From Oscillospiraceae bacterium (GTDB lineage Bacteria; Bacillota; Clostridia; Oscillospirales; UBA929), in the NCBI GenBank assembly GCA_031271325.1, contig JAISVY010000062.1:1-17043 (forward strand): DNA of 17,043 nucleotides. Direction: 5' to 3'. Position numbers and translations under genes: made by a program. The notes beneath the pieces were generated by a model. It did not search any database. It worked only from the letters and a program-made list of their open reading frames with translations, and was not told the origin of the DNA. Of the stretch, positions 7,967 through 14,826 are shown piece by piece (position 1 is the stretch's first letter; every line of letters starts with the position of its first letter).

Positions 7967-8114
7967 TGTTGAAAATTGTCCGCTCCGGCTTTACCGGGCT
8001 GTTAAGCGGGCAAGCCCGCTCTTCGCCGCAGGCGCTTTTGCGATACCGCGCTAAAACACCTGTTCGCAAGCACTGCGCCCGTTCGCCTTTCAGGCGAACA
8101 CGCAATTTTCAACA
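7967..8114. repeat. 148-bp structured inverted-repeat element between murF and ddl
   Basis: The murF-ddl gap is nearly all one element with perfect 12-bp inverted ends, TGTTGAAAATTG at 7967-7978 and CAATTTTCAACA at 8103-8114. It begins five bases after the murF stop and ends about nine bases before the ddl ribosome binding site. Inside are several strong hairpins: GTTCGCCT/AGGCGAAC (8-bp stem, 3-base loop, about 8080-8098), AGCGGG/CCCGCT (about 8004-8020), CCGG/CCGG and CGCA/TGCG. It could be a dispersed MITE- or REP-like repeat, or an RNA structure in the murF-ddl transcript that affects ddl expression. No T run follows on either strand, so it is not an intrinsic terminator. The open frame through it is not credible as protein. 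Confidence 0.65.
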
Positions 8115-8119
8115 CTTTT

Positions 8120-9658
8120 TTAATAATTATCCGGCAGATCGTTTTCTATCAGAATTACTTTTTCTTCCGCTTCCAGCGATACAGCCCATTGATACGCCTC
8201 TTGAAACGTTGTGAAGGTTTTTACGTTGTCCTCTGTATAACCCGCTTCCCGCAACCCGTTCCGTATCGGTCCGGTCTGCGCGCCGACCAGCGCCGTATAA
8301 TCGCAGACGGCGGCGATTGCCCGCCCGAACGCGGTGTTCTCCGCTTCTTCCGAACCGCCCAGCTCGACCATGCCGGGCGTGACGATGACCTTCATGCAAC
8401 GGAACAGCGACAGCGCTTCGAGCGCGGCGGCGGCTCCGGCGGGGTTTGCGTTATACGCGTCGTCGATCACGGTCAGCCCGCCGCCTTTCGGCAGCATCTC
8501 CAAACGGTGCTTCGCGGGTTTCAGACTCCGTACGGCGGGGGGCAGCTCGTGCAGCGGGATGCCGAGTTTCAGCGCCACTGCAATCGCGGCAGTGATATTC
8601 CCGATGTTGTGCGCGCCCAGCAGAGACGTGGTGAAACTCTCCCTCTCCCCTTCCCGCGTCACGATGTCGAACCGCACACCGCGGGCGTCGGCATGAAGGT
8701 TTTCCGCGCGGACATCCAGCGTTTGATCGCCGGAAACGGCGTAACGTACGGCGTTTGGGGTTTTCTCTCCGTATCGTCGGATCGCCTCGTTGCCCCAGGC
8801 GAGGAAAGCCAGCCCGTCCGGCGGCAGAGCGCCGATCAGCTCGAACTTGGTCTTCGCGATGTTTTCGGGGGTTTTGAACGTCTCTAAGTGCTGGGTGCCG
8901 ATTGCGGTCAAAACGCCGTGCTTCGGGTGTACGATATCACAGATTTCGCGTATGTCGCCCACATGCCGCGCGCCCATTTCGCAGACAAACACATTGTGGG
9001 AAGCCTCCAGCCGCTCCCGGATCGTACGTACCACGCCCATCGGGGTGTTGTAGCTCTCCGGGGTCGCCAGCACGTTGTAACGCAGTGACAGCAGATGGGC
9101 GATATAGGTTTTTACCGAGGTTTTCCCGTAGCTTCCGGTCACGCCGATCACCGGCAGACCGGGGCGGAGTTTTTTTTGCGCGTCGCGGATGTAGCGGTTG
9201 TTGATTGCTTTTTGCAGCGGCGACAGCAGCAGGTTCGCGAGCGCCACCAGAAGCAGCACCCCGACATAACCGACAACAAGGATAATAAGCCGGAAACGCC
9301 CCCCGGCGAAATGCGCCGCCGCCGGGAAGAGCGCGAGCAGCAGCGCGGTGACAATCAGGATGCGCAGAGCGCGGGCGGTCAGCTTAAACGGCTTCTTCGC
9401 GCCTTTTCTCGGGAACACAACCCATATCCATAGCAGAAACAGCCCCGCGGCGATATAATTGACAAAAAACGCTTCCCAAAGCGAAAGCAATGCTACGAAC
9501 GCCGCCGGAGCGAACTTGGCGAGCGCCTGCGCGTCGCTCTTCAGCCAGCGTAGGTATCCCGGCCATTGGTAAGAAGCAAGCTGGAGCATATGCGCCGGGC
9601 GCAGCGAGGCGGCGATGGCGGAAACCAAAAAGGCGGCGTAAAGGATAATTTCTTCCAC
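8120..9658 (-). CDS. murF: MurF-type ligase (UDP-MurNAc-tripeptide--D-Ala-D-Ala ligase) with N-terminal membrane region
   Basis: This 512-residue Mur ligase probably adds D-Ala-D-Ala to UDP-MurNAc-tripeptide, the last cytoplasmic amino-acid step of peptidoglycan synthesis. The ATP loop GVTGSYGKTS is at 172-181. Further family motifs are EMGARHVGDI, TAIGTQHLE and DDAYNANP, the last typical of MurF. Residues 1-150 are unlike E. coli MurF: about four or five hydrophobic segments (roughly 3-19, 52-82, 97-118, 124-146) with a HMLQLASYQWPGYLRWL stretch, replacing the usual soluble domain 1. I recall similar membrane-anchored forms in Clostridia. I chose the GTG at 9658, five bases after GGGAGG; the in-frame ATGs at 9715 and 9760 lack good sites and would put a parS site inside the gene. 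ddl follows directly, which supports the MurF role. A different Mur-ligase substrate remains possible. Confidence 0.87.
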   Translation of the reverse strand: MEEIILYAAFLVSAIAASLRPAHMLQLASYQWPGYLRWLKSDAQALAKFAPAAFVALLSLWEAFFVNYIAAGLFLLWIWVVFPRKGAKKPFKLTARALRILIVTALLLALFPAAAHFAGGRFRLIILVVGYVGVLLLVALANLLLSPLQKAINNRYIRDAQKKLRPGLPVIGVTGSYGKTSVKTYIAHLLSLRYNVLATPESYNTPMGVVRTIRERLEASHNVFVCEMGARHVGDIREICDIVHPKHGVLTAIGTQHLETFKTPENIAKTKFELIGALPPDGLAFLAWGNEAIRRYGEKTPNAVRYAVSGDQTLDVRAENLHADARGVRFDIVTREGERESFTTSLLGAHNIGNITAAIAVALKLGIPLHELPPAVRSLKPAKHRLEMLPKGGGLTVIDDAYNANPAGAAAALEALSLFRCMKVIVTPGMVELGGSEEAENTAFGRAIAAVCDYTALVGAQTGPIRNGLREAGYTEDNVKTFTTFQEAYQWAVSLEAEEKVILIENDLPDNY

Positions 9659-9663
9659 TCCGA

Positions 9664-9669
9664 CCTCCC
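9664..9669 (-). promoter_or_regulatory. Ribosome binding site supporting the GTG start of murF
   Basis: The minus strand reads GGGAGG here, five bases before GTG at 9658. The hydrophobic N-terminus begins straight after this codon. No similar site precedes the longer ATG starts at 9715 or 9760. Confidence 0.7.
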
Positions 9670-9698
9670 ATTTCCCGAAAACCGATGATTTTCTTGGT

Positions 9699-9714
9699 TG
9701 TTTCACGTGAAACA
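9699..9714. promoter_or_regulatory. parS: parS centromere site (ParB/Spo0J binding)
   Basis: The sequence TGTTTCACGTGAAACA is a perfect 16-bp palindrome and matches the bacterial parS consensus at every position. ParB binds such sites, spreads with CTP, and loads SMC/condensin to organise and segregate the chromosome origin region. It lies between the hydrolase and murF genes, 41 bases upstream of the chosen murF start. Neither parA nor parB is in the window. In Firmicutes most parS sites cluster around oriC, so the locus is probably origin-proximal (inference). Confidence 0.93.
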
Positions 9715-9750
9715 TCACATTTATCAATATACAATATCTAGATGATTCCC

Positions 9751-9768
9751 CTCGGACCAATGTCCAAG
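9751..9768. other. Small hairpin downstream of the hydrolase gene
   Basis: CTCGGAC and GTCCAAG form a 7-bp stem (one G-T) around a four-base loop, 20 bases past the hydrolase stop. There is no T run on the minus strand, so it is at best a weak terminator or a processing site. The rest of the 9659-9787 gap is AT-rich and holds parS; no convincing murF promoter was found. Confidence 0.3.
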
Positions 9769-9787
9769 ATGATGATAATCCGCCATG

Positions 9788-10528
9788 TTATGGTAACAAC
9801 TTTTCCGGCAAAAACGCGTCTAAAATCCGCATGGTGTGCGGCAGTCTCTCAAGAAACGACCAATGCCCGCCCGGGATGACGGCCAGCCCCGCTCCGGGGA
9901 TACCGCGCTCCATCGCCCTGCCGTCGGCGAGCGGCGAAGCCGTATCGTTCTCACCCCAAACCAACAGCACGGGAGCCTTGACGCGCCCCAGCGCGGGGGC
10001 GAGGTCGGACGCGAGCAGCTTGGACATGACGGCTCTCATCAGCGGGGATGCGGCGCGGTAATCGGCGGATCCCTTTTTTTCCTGATACCGCCGCAGCGCT
10101 TTCGGGAAGGGTTTTAAGAACAGTTTCCCTAATTTGTAAGTGTAGACTTTTATGTTATTTTTCAAACCGCGCTTTCTCCTCAACCCCGCCGCGCCGAACA
10201 GCACGACGCGGGGCGGCGCGAACCCGGGGTTTTTTCGCGTAAGTAACGTTAACAACACGCGACCGCCGTTGGAATGAGCCATGCATACAGGATTCGCGAT
10301 CTTGCGCTCGCCGCAATACGCGAGTACGAAGTCGGCGTAGCGCTCCGCGTCCCACGCCTCGGGCGGTTCGGGCGTTTTGCCGAATCCGGGCAGGTCGGGC
10401 GCGTAGACGGTGTAGGTTGCTGCAAGGCGTTCCAGCAGGGGTTTGTACGAATCGTGCCCGACGCCCCAGCCGTGCAGAAACAGGAGCGGCGGTCCGTTTC
10501 CCGCGATATATTCGTGAACGCCATCCAT
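9788..10528 (-). CDS. Alpha/beta-fold hydrolase
   Basis: This 246-residue enzyme belongs to the alpha/beta-hydrolase superfamily (Abhydrolase_1 type). The oxyanion-hole motif HGWG is at 19-22. The nucleophile elbow is AHSNGG with S86, a variant of GxSxG with Ala-His in front. The catalytic acid is probably D195 (WGENDTASP) and the base H222 (PGGHWSFLE). The triad is thus complete, and the protein should be an esterase, lipase, lactonase or similar; the substrate cannot be told. A basic stretch (about 117-150) in the cap region is lysine- and arginine-rich. No signal peptide is seen, so it is probably cytoplasmic. It has its own promoter 20-30 bases before the ATG at 10528, although the ribosome binding site (AAAGGA) is distant. 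The ABC transporter gene ends 62 bases upstream. Confidence 0.85.
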   Translation of the reverse strand: MDGVHEYIAGNGPPLLFLHGWGVGHDSYKPLLERLAATYTVYAPDLPGFGKTPEPPEAWDAERYADFVLAYCGERKIANPVCMAHSNGGRVLLTLLTRKNPGFAPPRVVLFGAAGLRRKRGLKNNIKVYTYKLGKLFLKPFPKALRRYQEKKGSADYRAASPLMRAVMSKLLASDLAPALGRVKAPVLLVWGENDTASPLADGRAMERGIPGAGLAVIPGGHWSFLERLPHTMRILDAFLPEKLLP

Positions 10529-10554
10529 GGTTACGCCATCATCCTTTTGATAAC

Positions 10555-10583
10555 AGTATACTATACAAGTATATGATTGGCAA
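10555..10583 (-). promoter_or_regulatory. Sigma-70 promoter of the alpha/beta hydrolase, with palindrome in the spacer
   Basis: On the minus strand TTGCCA (10578-10583) and TATACT (10555-10560) are separated by exactly 17 bases, a good vegetative promoter with a start point near 10548. Two palindromes overlap it: AGTATACT at 10555-10562 and TATACAAGTATA at 10562-10573, the latter inside the spacer. Their placement would suit an operator for a small dimeric repressor (GntR-like spacing), but that is inference; AT-rich promoters produce such palindromes by chance. Confidence 0.65.
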
Positions 10584-10589
10584 GTTTTT

Positions 10590-12308
10590 TTAACCCTGAT
10601 TCACCGACAGGCGTTTATACAGCCCGTCTTGCGCCATCAGTTCTTCGTGCGTACCGCGCTGCGCGATTCTGCCCTCTTCCAGCACCAAGATCATGTCGGC
10701 GCGGCGGACGGTGGAGAGGCGGTGAGCGATGGCGATCACGGTGTGCTTGTTTTGCAGCCCCGCGATTGCGATCTGTATCTCGCGCTCCGTTTCGGTATCG
10801 ACCGAGGCGGTGGCTTCGTCGAGGATGATCACCGGAGCGCGGCGCAGGATGGCGCGGGCGATCGCGACCCGCTGTTTCTGCCCGCCCGAAAGGCGCAGTC
10901 CCCGCTCCCCAACCTGCGTTGCGTAGCCGTCCGGCATGGCGAGGATACTGTGATGGATGTTCGCGGCTTTCGCGGCTTGCTCAATCTCTTCTTGCGACGC
11001 GCCCGGCTTGGAGTAGGCGATGTTTTCGGCCAGCGTTCCGTTGAAGAGATATGTATCCTGCAGCACCGGCGCGATATATTGGCGCAGTGAGGCGACGGTA
11101 ACGGAGCGGATGTCATGCCCGTCGATCAGCACCGAGCCTTCGTCCGGGTCGTAGTACCGCCCGACCAGCTGCGTCAGCGTCGTCTTGCCGACCCCGGTCG
11201 GTCCTACCAGCGCCACCATGCCCCCCGCTTCGCAGGAAAAGGAAACGTCTTGCAGCACAGGGCTTTCCGCTTCGTACCGGAACGAAACATTTCGGAATTC
11301 GATCACTCCCTTGACCGGCGGAATCGGCTTCGCGCCCGGCGCGTCTTGGATGTCCCGTTCTGCGTCGAACACCGCAACCACGCGTTCCGCCCCGGCGTAG
11401 GCGGACTGCATCCCCTCCAGCAACTGCGCAAGCCCGGAAATGGGCGCGTAAAACAGCCCCAAATAGAGCAGGAACGCCACAATATCGGCAACATCCAGCC
11501 CTCTCTGGGCGGCGAGCCAGCCGCCAAAACCCACGACGATGACCGTACCCGCCGAGGAAAAGAATTCCACCGCGGGGTGGAAGAAGTTCGCCATTTTCAA
11601 CGCTTTGAGGATCGCTTTTGTGTACACGTTCGCCGTCCGGCGCACCGACGCGGCTTCGTCGGTTTCGCGCCCGAAGGCTTGAATCTCGGCGATACCGGAG
11701 AAATTGTCCTGTATCTTGGCGTTGACGAGAGCGACGGCTTTCTGCGCGTCTCGGAAATGCGGGCGGATTTTTGTCGCGAACAGCCAGCCGCCGAGCAGGA
11801 TAAACGGCACCGGAATGCAGGTCAAAAGCGCGAGTTTTGTGTTGATAATCAGCAAAACGGTGACGACACCGGCTACCGTGATGACATTTGTGATCATTTC
11901 CGGCAGGATATGCGCATACAGCTGCTCAAAATTCGCGGTGTCGTTCACGACGCGGCTCATCAGGTCGCCGGTTTGCTTGTCGTGAAAGTATTTCATAGAG
12001 AGAGACTGGAGTTTCTCATAAACGCGAACCCGCATATCCTCCACCAGATGCCACGCCGCCAAATGCGAGAGGAACTGGGAGAGGAAGCGAAACAGCACCC
12101 GCAGCAGATACAGTCCGGCGAGCAGAAGGGTGAGGAACCCGACCCGTTTCAGGTCGGGAGAGCCGCCCTGCACCAGCGCCGTCATTTCGCGCAGAATCAT
12201 GGGCGCCGCGAGGTTGACGGCGGTCAGCAGCAGGGTCGCGCAGATCGAGATTGCGTAAATCTTCTTAAACCGGACGGCTTCCTTACTCAGCCGCCATAAT
12301 AATTTCAT
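10590..12308 (-). CDS. ABC exporter half-transporter (membrane plus ATPase domains)
   Basis: This 572-residue fused type-IV ABC transporter half has a six-helix membrane domain (about 1-315) and a nucleotide-binding domain (about 334-572). Walker A is GPTGVGKTT (369-377), the signature is LSGGQKQR (473-480), Walker B is VIILDEAT (493-500, E498 catalytic) and the switch histidine is H529. It resembles MsbA/LmrA/BmrA-type lipid or multidrug exporters and probably works as a homodimer, since no second half lies next to it. The start at 12308 is chosen because helix 1 begins here and AGAGGA is eight bases upstream; the frame open to 12656 would run through the promoter and the divergent GH3 gene. 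It is transcribed from a promoter overlapping that of the GH3-GH31 operon. Import of sugars is unlikely, as this architecture exports. Substrate unknown. Confidence 0.9.
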   Translation of the reverse strand: MKLLWRLSKEAVRFKKIYAISICATLLLTAVNLAAPMILREMTALVQGGSPDLKRVGFLTLLLAGLYLLRVLFRFLSQFLSHLAAWHLVEDMRVRVYEKLQSLSMKYFHDKQTGDLMSRVVNDTANFEQLYAHILPEMITNVITVAGVVTVLLIINTKLALLTCIPVPFILLGGWLFATKIRPHFRDAQKAVALVNAKIQDNFSGIAEIQAFGRETDEAASVRRTANVYTKAILKALKMANFFHPAVEFFSSAGTVIVVGFGGWLAAQRGLDVADIVAFLLYLGLFYAPISGLAQLLEGMQSAYAGAERVVAVFDAERDIQDAPGAKPIPPVKGVIEFRNVSFRYEAESPVLQDVSFSCEAGGMVALVGPTGVGKTTLTQLVGRYYDPDEGSVLIDGHDIRSVTVASLRQYIAPVLQDTYLFNGTLAENIAYSKPGASQEEIEQAAKAANIHHSILAMPDGYATQVGERGLRLSGGQKQRVAIARAILRRAPVIILDEATASVDTETEREIQIAIAGLQNKHTVIAIAHRLSTVRRADMILVLEEGRIAQRGTHEELMAQDGLYKRLSVNQG

Positions 12309-12335
12309 TTGATCAATCCTCTTGTATATTTTTGA

Positions 12336-12364
12336 TTGACATGTTAGAATAACAACAGTATACA
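12336..12364 (+). promoter_or_regulatory. Sigma-70 promoter of the GH3-GH31 operon
   Basis: TTGACA at 12336-12341 is a perfect -35 box. After 17 bases comes TATACA at 12359-12364 as -10. The start point would be near 12371, about 33 bases before the GH3 start codon. The -10 overlaps that of the promoter on the opposite strand. Confidence 0.75.
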
Positions 12365-12385
12365 TCAAACTACGCAAAAAAACAA
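12357..12385 (-). promoter_or_regulatory. Sigma-70 promoter of the ABC exporter gene
   Basis: On the minus strand TTGTTT (12380-12385) and TATACT (12357-12362) stand 17 bases apart. The start point would be near 12350, giving a leader of about 42 bases. The -10 shares the GTATAC palindrome (12358-12363) with the plus-strand promoter, so polymerase should not hold both at once. A TTGATCAA palindrome lies in the leader at 12309-12316. Confidence 0.68.
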
Positions 12386-12403
12386 GACGAAATGGGTGAG
12401 GGT

Positions 12404-14812
12404 ATGCCAAAACCTGCTTATCTCGATACCGCAAAACCTTTGGATGAGCGTGTGCGCGACTTGGTTTCGCGTCTGACGACGGAAGAAAAAATCGGGCTTT
12501 TACCGACCCGGCAGGAAGCCGTACCCCGTCTCGGAATCCCCGCTTACTCGGTCGGCGGGGAGGGCGCGCACGGTCTTCTTGTGCGGCGGACGAACGATCA
12601 AACGCCGAGCGCCGCGACCACCGTCTTTCCGCAGCCGATCGGGCTTGCGTGTACATGGGACGCGGAACTGATGGAGCGCGTCGGCGACGTGATCGGCGAG
12701 GAAGCGCGGGCTTATTACGAACAAGACGGGCGTTCCCGCTGGCTCACGCTCTGGTTCCCGACCATCGACATGGAGCGCGATCCGCGTTGGGGGCGCACCG
12801 AGGAAGCATACGGCGAAGACCCGTTTCTCGCCGGGAAGCTCGCGGCGGCGCTGATCCGGGGCGCGCAGCAAGTGAAGGGGGACGCCGCGCGGATGGCGTG
12901 CGCGCCCAAGCATTTTTACGGAAACAATGTGGAGCGCAACCGTGTCTCCGTTTCCACCGAGCTTAGCGAGCGCGCGAAGCGGGAGTATTATCTGCGTGTC
13001 TTTCAAACCGCGTATACCGAAGGCGGAGCGCTCTCGATGATGACGGCTTACAACGAAATCAACGGCGTGCCCTGCATCGTGAACCCCGAAATCAACGGAA
13101 TCGTGCGCGGCGAATGGGGTTTTGAGGGTTTTGTCGCGTGCGACGGGGGCGATTTTGCCCAGACTGTTACGCATCACCGCTATTGTGAAACCCACGCGGA
13201 GTCTATCGCGCTGTCGCTGAAAGCGGGGATGGACAGCTTTACCGACAAAGCCGAGCTGGTGATGTCCGCGGCAAAAGAGGCGCTGATTCAAAAACTGATT
13301 AGCGAAGAAGATCTCGACCGCGCGGTATTCCGCAGCCTGCGGGTGCGCTTCCGGCTGGGGCAGTTTGACCCGGACGAAGGCTCCCCTTACTTTGGCGGTG
13401 TTTTATGCGGTCCGGAGCATTCCGCGACGGCGCTGGAAGCCGCGCAAAAGAGCGTCGTTCTGCTGCAAAATGACGGAGCTTTGCCGCTTGACCCGGCGGC
13501 CTGCGGCAAGGTGCTGGTGCTGGGCGACCTCGCGGAGACCAATATGCCCGACTGGTATTCGGGCAAGCCGCCGCACGCCGTTACGCCGCTGGAAGCGATT
13601 CGGGCATTCGTGCCGGATGCGCAGTTCATGACGGTGCGCGACCTATGCACGATCACGCGCGAGGAAGCGGACGGCAGCGTAAGCAGCCTATGCGTGGACG
13701 ATGACGGAAACGTGACGTTCGGGTGCGAAACAGGCACCGTGTTTGAAGAGTGCGACTGGGGATTTACCACCGTGACCTTCCAGAACATCAAGACCGGGAA
13801 ATACCTCGCGCTGCGGCAGGACGGAACGCTTTCGTGCGTTTCGGAGAAGGTCTGGGGCTGGTTTACCTTTGAACGCTTTCACCGCGACGAAGAAACCGGG
13901 CGGTTTATTCCCCACGCCGACACGTTCAACGACGGTATGACCGACGAGAACAAAGCGGCCGCCAACCGGCTGCTCTCCGCCCTGCGGTGCGAAGTGCTGG
14001 ACGGCGTTTCCCCCGCCGTGGACACGGCGTCGCGATGCGACACGGTGATCGTCGTGCTGGGCAACCATCCGCTGCTGAACGGGCGTGAGTGCTTTGACCG
14101 CCCCGACATCGCCTTCCCGAAACGTTGGCGGACGCTGCTGCGGCGTTTGAGCGAGGTCAGCGGAAACGTCATCCTGACGCTGATTGCCGGATACCCCTAC
14201 GCGTTTCCCGAAGATGCGAAACTCGTTCGGGCAGTACTATATACGGCGCACGATGAACAGGACTTGGGCACGGCGGTCGCCGAGAGCCTGTTTGGAAAAA
14301 ACAACCCCGCCGGTCGTCTCCCTATGACATGGTATCTCTCACAGGACGACCTACCCGATATGGACGACTATGACCTGATCAACCACCCGCGTACATACCA
14401 GTATTTCGATAAACCGGTGCAATATCCGTTCGGGTACGGGCTGAGCTATACGACGTTTACCTACACCGGGTTTTCCGCTGACCCGGACGGAGACGGGTTC
14501 TCGCTCTTCTGCGCCGTGCGGAACGCCGGGACGCGGGCGGGCGATGAAGTCGTGCAGTTCTATGTAACCTGTAAGGGCGAGATGACGGTGCGCGGAAAGC
14601 GGGAGACGCTCCCCCGCCGCCGCCTCTGCGGGTTTGAAAGGGTTTCTCTCAAGCCGGGCGAGCTGAAGCATGTGTCGTTGCGTGTGCCGCGGGACGAGTT
14701 GGCGTTTTACAACGAAGAAACCGGGCGTATGCAGGTGGTGCCGGGGTTATATTTGTTTTCCGTTGGGGCGTCCAGCGAGGATATCCGTGCTGAAACAGAA
14801 ATAAAAATATAA
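12404..14812 (+). CDS. GH3-family beta-glycosidase (beta-glucosidase or beta-xylosidase)
   Basis: This 802-residue enzyme has the full GH3 layout. A TIM-barrel domain (about 1-310) carries RDPRWGRTEEAYGEDP, the substrate-binding APKHFYGNN, and nucleophile D247 in GFVACDGGDF (the more usual context is VVSDW). Then come the alpha/beta sandwich and a C-terminal fibronectin-III-like domain (about 690-802). An insertion of about 95 residues (roughly 410-508) has two similar halves resembling beta-trefoil/fascin repeats; I recall such insertions in clostridial GH3 enzymes. No signal peptide is seen, so it acts on imported oligosaccharides. I chose ATG 12404 over 12392 because GGTGA at 12395-12399 is well placed as a ribosome binding site. 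It is followed after 14 bases by a GH31 alpha-xylosidase, suggesting action on xyloglucan fragments. Glucoside versus xyloside specificity cannot be settled from sequence. Confidence 0.9.
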   Translation: MPKPAYLDTAKPLDERVRDLVSRLTTEEKIGLLPTRQEAVPRLGIPAYSVGGEGAHGLLVRRTNDQTPSAATTVFPQPIGLACTWDAELMERVGDVIGEEARAYYEQDGRSRWLTLWFPTIDMERDPRWGRTEEAYGEDPFLAGKLAAALIRGAQQVKGDAARMACAPKHFYGNNVERNRVSVSTELSERAKREYYLRVFQTAYTEGGALSMMTAYNEINGVPCIVNPEINGIVRGEWGFEGFVACDGGDFAQTVTHHRYCETHAESIALSLKAGMDSFTDKAELVMSAAKEALIQKLISEEDLDRAVFRSLRVRFRLGQFDPDEGSPYFGGVLCGPEHSATALEAAQKSVVLLQNDGALPLDPAACGKVLVLGDLAETNMPDWYSGKPPHAVTPLEAIRAFVPDAQFMTVRDLCTITREEADGSVSSLCVDDDGNVTFGCETGTVFEECDWGFTTVTFQNIKTGKYLALRQDGTLSCVSEKVWGWFTFERFHRDEETGRFIPHADTFNDGMTDENKAAANRLLSALRCEVLDGVSPAVDTASRCDTVIVVLGNHPLLNGRECFDRPDIAFPKRWRTLLRRLSEVSGNVILTLIAGYPYAFPEDAKLVRAVLYTAHDEQDLGTAVAESLFGKNNPAGRLPMTWYLSQDDLPDMDDYDLINHPRTYQYFDKPVQYPFGYGLSYTTFTYTGFSADPDGDGFSLFCAVRNAGTRAGDEVVQFYVTCKGEMTVRGKRETLPRRRLCGFERVSLKPGELKHVSLRVPRDELAFYNEETGRMQVVPGLYLFSVGASSEDIRAETEIKI

Positions 14813-14826
14813 GGGGTGCAACACAA

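Noticed and set aside
7944..8105. N-terminal extension of ddl up to an ATG at 8105.
   Set aside because: It would translate the structured inverted-repeat element, resembles no Ddl N-terminus, and ignores a near-perfect ribosome binding site just before 7943.
7967..8114. The murF-ddl element as an intrinsic terminator or T-box/riboswitch of a known class.
   Set aside because: No T run follows the stems on either strand, and no T-box or other riboswitch consensus could be recognised by eye.
9751..9768. Hairpin after the hydrolase as a rho-independent terminator.
   Set aside because: The stem is short and there is no T run after it on the minus strand.
11115..12299. A 394-codon plus-strand frame opposite the ABC exporter.
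   Set aside because: The composition is shadow-like (many Arg, Gln, His); the minus-strand gene carries all ABC motifs.
12309..12656. N-terminal extension of the ABC transporter up to 12656.
   Set aside because: It runs through both promoters and into the divergent GH3 gene; the normal first membrane helix begins just after the ATG at 12308.
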